Under the pieces are notes generated by a model. The model did no database searches. It had not been told where the DNA came from and saw only the letters and a list, made by a program, of their open reading frames with translations. From a bacterium Ga0077546 (GTDB lineage: Bacteria > Cyanobacteriota > Vampirovibrionia > Obscuribacterales > Obscuribacteraceae): a DNA stretch of 12,602 bases. Positions 7,768-12,602 of the stretch are shown here, one piece after another; position 1 is the first letter of the stretch; each line of letters begins with the position of its first letter. The position numbers and the translations under genes are program-made. The stretch is taken from positions 1 to 12,602 of the forward strand of contig LNEX01000555.1 in the NCBI GenBank assembly GCA_001464165.1, given 5' to 3'.

Positions 7768-9240
7768 CTAGAACTGGAAGTAAATAAAGGGAGTTTTGCC
7801 AGCGGGTGAGAGACCTATAGCGCAGATAAAGAAGCAGGCGTAGGCAGCCAGGCGGGCTGGTGCTAAGGGTTTAAGTTTGGTTCTTAGTCTTGGAGAGATC
7901 CAACGGAGCCAGAACTCCTTTTTATCGACCGCTAAGCGCCCGATGAGGTAGACGCTTGAGGCTGTTCCAACCGGGTATTTTTCGATTGATTCAGCCAGGT
8001 AATTTGAACTCTGCAATGAGCACATGGCCTGCAGAAGCTGTAGGCTTTGGGCGATGGTGTCGGCTCTAAAGAAGACCCAGCCGACCAAGACAAAGAGGAA
8101 TGTCAATAGAACAGAAAATGCTGCACCAGTTGAGGTGGCATGAAATTTTGTAAGCGCACTGGCTATAGTGCCTTGTCGTTTTATCAGAGCGTCATAGCTA
8201 TGGCAAAAGACTAGACCGATTCCATGAAAGGCACCCCAAACAACATAGTGCCATGACGCACCGTGCCATAGGCCACCTAGGAGCATGGTAATTATCAAAT
8301 TGTGGTGGCGCCTAACTAGACTGCATTTGCTGCCTCCAAGTGGGATATAGAGGTAGTCGCGCAACCAAGTCGAGAGTGAGATGTGCCATCTCTTCCAGAA
8401 GTCAGGTAGGTTTTTGGCTATATAAGGCCAATTGAAATTGTCTGGTAGGTCGAAGCCCAGCATGATAGCTGAGCCTCTTCCCATGTCGGTATAGCCAGAA
8501 AAATCGCAATAAATTTGAACGGCAAAGGCGCAGGCAGCCAGCCATGCCTCAGGCCCGCCAATAGTGCTGGCGTTAGAAAACCCGGCGGTTACTATGGGTG
8601 CAAGGTTGTCTGCAATAGCCACTTTCTTGAAGAGGCCCTGCAGAATTAAACGCAGGCCGCGTTCAAGGCCATTAGCCGAGAAGATGCGGGGGAATTCGAG
8701 CTGTTTTATGAAATCTTGGTAACGCTTAATTGGGCCAGCAATTTGAGAGGGAAAGAATGAGGCGAATAGCGAAAAATTGACAAAGTTAGCGATTGGCTTG
8801 CCACCTTTGTATACGTCTGTTAGATAGTGAATGAATTCGAATACAAAGAATGAAATTCCTAGTGGCAACAGAATGTGCTGTAGAGGAAAGCTTAGGGTCT
8901 GTGGCTGTAGTTGTAGTAGAGGGCCAAAGGTCAGGGTAGCCTTGTTCCAGCTTTCGATGGCAAAGTCTGCATATTTGTAATAGCTCAGTGTGGCAAGATT
9001 GAAAAATACGCCAAGAGCGAGGTATTGGCCAGAGCGCTTCCTTTTGCTAATTGCTTGACCTAGAAGATAGTTGGTCACCGTCAAAGCGGTGATGAGGAAA
9101 CCATAGATAGGCAGCCAGCTCATGTAGAAAAAGAGACTTGCTACTACTAGAAAAATTGAGCGAAAACGGTGAGGCATCAGCCAGAAGGCCATCACCACCA
9201 CCGGAAGAAATAGAAAGTAATTGAGACTGTTGAATAGCAA
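7768..9240 (-). CDS. MBOAT-family O-acyltransferase (AlgI-like), intact
   Basis: The 490-residue polytopic protein starts MLFNSLNYFLFLPV, a typical AlgI-family N-terminus, and ends PFIYFQF, the usual family end. Conserved MBOAT landmarks are QIAGPIKRY at about 166-174, DFSGYTDMGRGSA at about 246-258, FWKRWHISLSTWLRDYLYIPLGGS with His286, and LGGLWHGASW with His326, the expected catalytic histidine. It would move acetyl groups from a cytoplasmic donor across the membrane to the SGNH partner encoded 11 bases downstream. It is a full-length paralogue of the broken MBOAT at the start of the window; the central region is closely similar with many identical blocks. The start is TTG 9238-9240, supported by alignment with the ATG start of the paralogue. 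The promoter should lie at 9241-9300; TATAAA on the reverse strand (9266-9271) is a candidate -10 without a good -35. Confidence 0.92.
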   Translation of the reverse strand: MLFNSLNYFLFLPVVVMAFWLMPHRFRSIFLVVASLFFYMSWLPIYGFLITALTVTNYLLGQAISKRKRSGQYLALGVFFNLATLSYYKYADFAIESWNKATLTFGPLLQLQPQTLSFPLQHILLPLGISFFVFEFIHYLTDVYKGGKPIANFVNFSLFASFFPSQIAGPIKRYQDFIKQLEFPRIFSANGLERGLRLILQGLFKKVAIADNLAPIVTAGFSNASTIGGPEAWLAACAFAVQIYCDFSGYTDMGRGSAIMLGFDLPDNFNWPYIAKNLPDFWKRWHISLSTWLRDYLYIPLGGSKCSLVRRHHNLIITMLLGGLWHGASWHYVVWGAFHGIGLVFCHSYDALIKRQGTIASALTKFHATSTGAAFSVLLTFLFVLVGWVFFRADTIAQSLQLLQAMCSLQSSNYLAESIEKYPVGTASSVYLIGRLAVDKKEFWLRWISPRLRTKLKPLAPARLAAYACFFICAIGLSPAGKTPFIYFQF

Positions 9241-9365
9241 TAATACTACCGTGTAACGCTCTTTCTTTATAACGCAGCAAGGGCTGTGTTACCTTGACAA
9301 ATGCTCATCCTCGGTGGGTTTCTTTCATCGTTCTCATGGCACTGTTCCATGCCTGTGATAGCATC

Positions 9366-9393
9366 TTGCAGCATAGATCTTGTTGAGTATATT
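9366..9393 (+). promoter_or_regulatory. Weak putative promoter for the ABC ATPase gene
   Basis: In the 173-base divergent gap (9241-9413), TTGCAG at 9366-9371 and TATATT at 9388-9393 are spaced by 16 bases, about 20 bases before the GTG start. A perfect TTGACA at 9294-9299 has no matching -10 at 16-18 bases. Other AT-rich hexamers nearby (TATAGT, 9394-9399) make the exact site uncertain. Confidence 0.27.
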
Positions 9394-9413
9394 TATAGTA
9401 GATTAGGTTACCT

Positions 9414-10140
9414 GTGGCATTTAGAGTTGAAGTGGCTGCGCTTTCCAAGCGCTACAACATTTATGAAAAGCCTGTTGACAGGCTTCGAGAGATACTGTGG
9501 CGGAACACTCGCTGTTATCATCGTGAGTACTGGGCGTTAAGGGATGTTAATATTCAGTTCCCGGCCGGTATAACTGCTCTGATCGGGCCGAACGGATCCG
9601 GTAAGTCAACTTTGCTGCAGATCATAGCCGGAGTTTTGCAACCATCGGAAGGTACGGTCTCTCGAACTGGAAGAATTACAGCGATTCTAGAGTTAGGAGC
9701 GGGCTTTCAGTCAGAATACACTGGTCGAGAAAATGTGATTTTGAACGGCATGATTCTAGGAATTTCCCAGTCTGAGATAATGTCACGCCTAGATGCAATC
9801 GCTGATTTTGCCGAGCTTGGAGATTTCTTTGACCAGCCCATTAAGACGTATTCACCCTGAGATTTTGATTGTGGATGAGGCGCTATCTGTAGGCGATCAG
9901 TACTTTCAAAAGAAATGTAGCGATCACATATGGAAAATGAAAGAAGCGGGAAAGACAATTATCTTCTGTAGCCACGATATGAAAGCCGTGAGCGACTGGT
10001 GCCAACATGCTGTTTTGTTGAATGGGGGGGAGATCGTGAAGCAAGGACCAGTTGATGAGGTTGTTCCCATTTTTCAAAATTTGATGATGCATCATGAGCT
10101 GGTTAGTACTAAACGATTTACTGAGCCACAATCAGCATGA
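9414..10140 (+). pseudogene. Wzt-type polysaccharide-export ABC ATPase, broken by a deletion
   Basis: The first frame (GTG 9414 to TGA 9858-9860, 148 aa) has the N-terminal half of an ABC ATPase: LSKRYNIYEKP, ALRDVNIQFPAG, Walker A GPNGSGKST at 58-66, and ELGAGFQSEYTGREN, typical of the O-antigen/teichoic acid exporters Wzt and TagH. It ends at QPIKTYS. From about 9850 the next frame continues HPEILIVDEALSVGD (Walker B, D-loop), then IIFCSHDM (H-loop) and the C-terminal end at TGA 10138-10140. The SSGM signature motif and following helix that normally lie between TYS and HPE are absent. A loss of 3n+2 bases, about 44 or 47, fits. Without the signature motif an ATPase cannot form the ATP sandwich, so as read it is non-functional. 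No permease (Wzm) gene is seen nearby. An assembly error is the alternative. Confidence 0.85.
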
Positions 10141-11329
10141 ATCTACTGTAGTTGCTGCTCTAGGCTTGGTGAAGCGTTTGTTCTACGTCAATCTACTGAA
10201 TTTATTGAAATTAGTTCTGTCTAGTACCACTGTTCTGATTGTTGTATTTCTCTTACTTTTCGATGCTGCTCTAATAAAATTTCGCCCATTGCAATATGTC
10301 AGTGACCTAAGATTCATTCCGTTAGATCAGCATCCAATGTTTTCGAAAATTCCTCTGTACATGGAATCGACCGACAAGGTTGATCTTTTGGTTCTCGGCT
10401 CGTCTTTGCCGATGTGCGCCATAGCAGAGCAAGATGAACGGCTATTTGGAGTGCCTCACTGCAAAGACTTATCGCAGCTTCGCCGATATGTAGGTGCTAA
10501 ATATCTTGAACAAGAAATGAGCATCCATCTTTCCCGTCAAATTAAGGCTGCAAATTTATCTATTGTTGCTTGCATGGCTTCGGACATGTTTATTATTCTT
10601 CAAAAGAGCTTACAGGCAGGAAGAAAGCCTCATTTAGCAGTGCTTTGTATCTCACCAAGAGATTTCGTTGATAATTGTATTCAACCGATTGGCCGAACTC
10701 CTCCTTTCGAAATTTTGCAAGATTGGAAATCGTTAGGCGATATTTTGCGCCGAGACTTGCCAATTGCGGAGACTAGAGATTTGCTAGTTTCTGGCATTTG
10801 GTATTACTACCGGGTTAAGGTTGATTATCGTACTTTATTCACCCAGTTCTTTTCTAATTTGGTGAGTCATCCTGCTTCGCTTTACTATGCCTCGCAAGCA
10901 CCAGATGCAGCGGTTCTAACTACTTCATCCTCAACCGTTGACAAAGAGGCTCAAGCCCAAAGTATGACTGTTGATAAGCGTTACAGACCACCAAATTTCA
11001 AACGATTTGAACTCGAAATTGACTACTTCAGAAAAATCTTGGCCTTGTGTAAGTCTGAAAACATACAGTGTGTCGTAGTGAATATGCCTGTGTCTGTGGC
11101 ACACCGTGCCCTATTAGATCAGCGACTTGATCAACGTTATCTACGTGAGACGCAGGATGCTTGCCGTGTATATTCTGCGCACTACTTGAATTTTAACGAT
11201 CAGGAGTTAGGAGATGATGACTTTGTAGACGGATTTCATGTCAATTCGGCTGGGGCCGAAAAAGTGATGAAGAGATTGGCCATACAGCTTTATCGCGTCG
11301 GGCCTACTGTAGTCTTACAAAGGCGGTAA
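10094..11329 (+). CDS. Membrane-anchored SGNH-like protein with GSS in block I
   Basis: The protein of up to 411 residues has one long membrane helix at about 37-61 and then an extracytoplasmic domain. VDLLVLGSSLPM at about 96-106 occupies the place of SGNH block I, with GSS instead of GDS, and DDDFVDGFHVNSAGAEK near 374-390 supplies the Asp-x-x-His (Asp379, His382). This resembles SGNH/GDSL proteins of polysaccharide loci that act in O-acetylation. The ATG at 10094 overlaps the ABC gene by 47 bases and lacks a ribosome binding site; TTG 10166 or GTG 10169, just before the membrane helix, are alternatives. A middle region (about 275-300) is Ser/Thr/Gln-rich. It lies directly behind the ATPase gene and could serve the same glycan, possibly as partner for the MBOAT that lacks one. 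Activity is inferred. Confidence 0.65.
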   Translation: MSWLVLNDLLSHNQHESTVVAALGLVKRLFYVNLLNLLKLVLSSTTVLIVVFLLLFDAALIKFRPLQYVSDLRFIPLDQHPMFSKIPLYMESTDKVDLLVLGSSLPMCAIAEQDERLFGVPHCKDLSQLRRYVGAKYLEQEMSIHLSRQIKAANLSIVACMASDMFIILQKSLQAGRKPHLAVLCISPRDFVDNCIQPIGRTPPFEILQDWKSLGDILRRDLPIAETRDLLVSGIWYYYRVKVDYRTLFTQFFSNLVSHPASLYYASQAPDAAVLTTSSSTVDKEAQAQSMTVDKRYRPPNFKRFELEIDYFRKILALCKSENIQCVVVNMPVSVAHRALLDQRLDQRYLRETQDACRVYSAHYLNFNDQELGDDDFVDGFHVNSAGAEKVMKRLAIQLYRVGPTVVLQRR

Positions 11330-11386
11330 GACGAATAGAATGAAATTGACGATTGTGATAGTTTCTTTTCTATTTGAATTCGTATT

Positions 11387-11416
11387 TTGACTGCTGATGC
11401 TTGATGCTGCGATAAT
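11387..11416 (+). promoter_or_regulatory. Good sigma70-type promoter for the glycosyltransferase gene
   Basis: TTGACT at 11387-11392 and GATAAT at 11411-11416 are separated by 18 bases. TGC at 11408-11410 gives an extended -10. Each hexamer matches five of six consensus bases. Transcription would start near 11423, leaving a leader of about 80 bases before the TTG start at 11503. Confidence 0.55.
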
Positions 11417-11449
11417 ACCGACAAGCCCTGTCTCAGTGTGTTGAGATGC

Positions 11450-11485
11450 ACTGAATTAAAATATGCAACTACTGAATTAAAACAT
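11450..11485. repeat. Direct repeat with 21-base period in the leader
   Basis: ACTGAATTAAAATAT at 11450-11464 recurs as ACTGAATTAAAACAT at 11471-11485, 14 of 15 bases equal, with starts exactly 21 bases apart, about two helical turns. It lies between the predicted transcription start and the glycosyltransferase start. It may be a binding site for a dimeric regulator, or a small tandem duplication. No other copies were noticed in the window. Confidence 0.5.
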
Positions 11486-11502
11486 ACCATTAGGGTAGTA
11501 AT

Positions 11503-12183
11503 TTGTACTTAGCTTCAATCGTAATTCCGACTTTCAATGCAGAGCAATTTTTGCGGCGAGCTATTGAGAGTGCGTTGAGTCAAACAATGCTGGCATCTTC
11601 ATACGAGATTCTGGTGATAAACGATGGCTCTACTGATTCGACTCAGGACCTACTTGATACGTATTCTTCGAGGATAAGAGTCATCAATCAAGATAATGCA
11701 GGCTTCGCACAGGCTTCTGATAGAGGTTTTCGGGAGTCAAGGGGAAAGTATGTCGTCAAGCTTGATAGTGACGATTTTTTTGCCCCGGAACTTCTAGCTA
11801 AAACAGTGGCGAAATTGGAAGACAATCCAATTTTGAATTATGTTTTTGCTGACTACTACGAGCAGTGCGGTAAGGTTACCAAATTGGTTAATTTGGCTGG
11901 CGAGGTGTTTCATTCAACATCTGTAGGTTTTGTCTATCGCAAGGATAGCCTTGTCGAGGCGGGATATTGGAATACTTCTCTGCTATTTCCAGAGTACGAT
12001 CTGCTTTTGAGAACTCTGTCAAAATGGAAAGGCGAGCATATCGCAACGCCGCTACACACTTATGTTCGCCGTAGCGAGAGTGTTACTTTGGCGACAGAAC
12101 ACTGGGATATGAAAGCGCGTTCGCAGCTGCTCGCTATTCACCCTGAACATTCGGCGCTAATTAGTAAGATACGAAAATTTTGA
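11503..12183 (+). CDS. Family 2 glycosyltransferase (GT-A fold), 226 aa
   Basis: The N-terminus LASIVIPTFNAEQFLRRAIESALSQ is the standard GT2 opening. It is followed by INDGSTDST (40-47) for the nucleotide-sugar, DNAGFAQASDRG at about 64-75, and VKLDSDDF with the metal-binding DSDD at 88-91. LLFPEYDLLLR at about 160-170 corresponds to the catalytic ED region, and YVRRSESVT follows as the usual basic motif. No membrane helix is seen, so it is a soluble or peripheral cytoplasmic enzyme adding one sugar to a growing glycan. It is short but complete for a single-domain GT2. The start must be TTG 11503, since a stop lies at 11491-11493 in frame and the fold begins at once; AGGG at 11492-11495 is the ribosome binding site. 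The next gene follows after 7 bases. The sugar is not predictable. Confidence 0.92.
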   Translation: MYLASIVIPTFNAEQFLRRAIESALSQTMLASSYEILVINDGSTDSTQDLLDTYSSRIRVINQDNAGFAQASDRGFRESRGKYVVKLDSDDFFAPELLAKTVAKLEDNPILNYVFADYYEQCGKVTKLVNLAGEVFHSTSVGFVYRKDSLVEAGYWNTSLLFPEYDLLLRTLSKWKGEHIATPLHTYVRRSESVTLATEHWDMKARSQLLAIHPEHSALISKIRKF

Positions 12184-12190
12184 GGCCTGT

Positions 12191-12602
12191 ATGATTGTTC
12201 TTTTCCTGTGTAGTGAAAATACTCATTCTGATTCACTTCGTAAATGGCTTGAGGGCCGCGGTGAAACAGTTACTTCCTGCGAAGGAAAAGTCTCTCTGGA
12301 GATGATTCGTGAAATTGGGCCAGACATAATTGTTAGTTATAATTATCGATTTATTTTGAAGCCGGAAATATTCGGTATTGCTCGGTTGGGCGCTATAAAC
12401 TTACATATATCGTTTCTGCCGTTGAATCGCGGAGCTGATCCTAATTTTTGGTGCCATCTTGAGGGAACACCAGGAGGTGTTACTATTCACTACATCGACG
12501 AAGGTGTGGACACTGGTGACATAATTGCACAGAAGCTTGTTCAATTTGATGCAGAAGACACTTTAGCCACCTCCTACCAAAAATTGCATCTTGAAATTAC
12601 TA
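12191..12602 (+). CDS. Formyltransferase-like enzyme for amino sugars (partial, runs off the window)
   Basis: The frame is open from ATG 12191 to the window end (137 codons seen). Residues 1-10 read MIVLFLCSEN. Later PDIIVSYNYRFIL at about 44-56 and LGAINLHISFLPLNRGADPNFW at about 66-87 give the formyltransferase N-terminal domain: Asn70, His72 and Pro77 form the NLHxSxLP motif, and VDTGDII (Asp107) supplies the catalytic Asp. These enzymes use N10-formyltetrahydrofolate. Met-tRNA formyltransferase shares the fold, but the unusual N-terminus, the RGADPNFW segment and the glycosyltransferase context favour a sugar enzyme of the VioF/FdtF kind, acting on a dTDP-4-amino-sugar. GAGG at 12182-12185 overlaps the previous stop and lies 5 bases before the ATG, so it is co-transcribed with the glycosyltransferase. 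The C-terminal part is missing, so the exact substrate class stays open. Confidence 0.8.
   Translation, partial: MIVLFLCSENTHSDSLRKWLEGRGETVTSCEGKVSLEMIREIGPDIIVSYNYRFILKPEIFGIARLGAINLHISFLPLNRGADPNFWCHLEGTPGGVTIHYIDEGVDTGDIIAQKLVQFDAEDTLATSYQKLHLEIT

Noticed and set aside
7746..9240. A 12-base exact inverted repeat (TTGCTATTCAAC) at both ends of the intact MBOAT gene, suggesting an invertible segment
   Set aside because: About five 12-base inverted matches are expected by chance in a window of this length. The repeats lie at coding starts, and no recombinase gene is present.
9301..9540. Forward frame overlapping the start of the ABC ATPase gene
   Set aside because: It overlaps the well-supported ATPase N-terminus in another frame and shows no family features.
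11312..11332. Hairpin GTCTTAC - 7 bases - GTAAGAC over the stop codon of the second SGNH-like gene
   Set aside because: The stem is AT-rich and only 7 bp, and no T-run follows, so a terminator cannot be supported.
1..12602. CRISPR arrays, tRNA or rRNA genes, insertion sequences
   Set aside because: No regularly spaced repeats, cloverleaf-like segments, rRNA-like conserved stretches or transposase motifs were seen on either strand.

Overview
The window reads as a compact bacterial chromosome segment of moderate GC content (roughly mid-40s percent by eye). Its theme is cell-surface polysaccharide: building, O-acetylating, formylating and exporting it. TTG start codons are frequent, short stop/start overlaps occur, and a PatA-like (PATAN/DUF4388) protein sits beside a protein of tandem GspE-N/MshEN-like repeats. 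This mix would suit a large-genome environmental bacterium. A non-photosynthetic cyanobacterial lineage (Obscuribacterales/Melainabacteria type) is one guess and a myxobacterium-like lineage another; nothing here settles taxonomy.

Layout. Positions 1-1037 (+) hold the last codons of an upstream gene, coupled by a TTGA overlap to a secreted protein of unknown function. Positions 1034-1458 hold a doubtful Cys/Pro-rich reverse ORF and a likely promoter. Positions 1459-2875 (+) hold an AlgI-like membrane-bound O-acyltransferase (MBOAT) whose frame is broken about 50 codons before its natural end. Positions 2989-3129 (+) hold a very small membrane protein with a strong ribosome binding site. Positions 3126-9240 (-) are a four-gene run: an MBOAT, an SGNH-hydrolase partner 11 bases later, then a PATAN/degenerate-GGDEF protein with a Phe-Gly-type low-complexity linker, overlapping a protein made of four MshEN-like repeats. 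Positions 9414-12602 (+) hold a Wzt-type ABC ATPase that has lost its signature motif and frame, a membrane-anchored SGNH-like protein, a family 2 glycosyltransferase with its own good promoter, and a truncated formyltransferase of the kind that formylates amino sugars.

How the genes fit together (inference). The glycosyltransferase and formyltransferase would build a modified glycan in the cytoplasm, and the Wzt-type ATPase with an unseen permease would export it. The MBOAT and SGNH proteins would then move acetyl groups across the membrane onto it. The PATAN/GGDEF and MshEN pair looks like a non-catalytic sensor or scaffold module, possibly nucleotide-responsive, that may control the surface machinery. 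Two export or decoration genes are disrupted, which means either real decay or phase-off states, or assembly errors.
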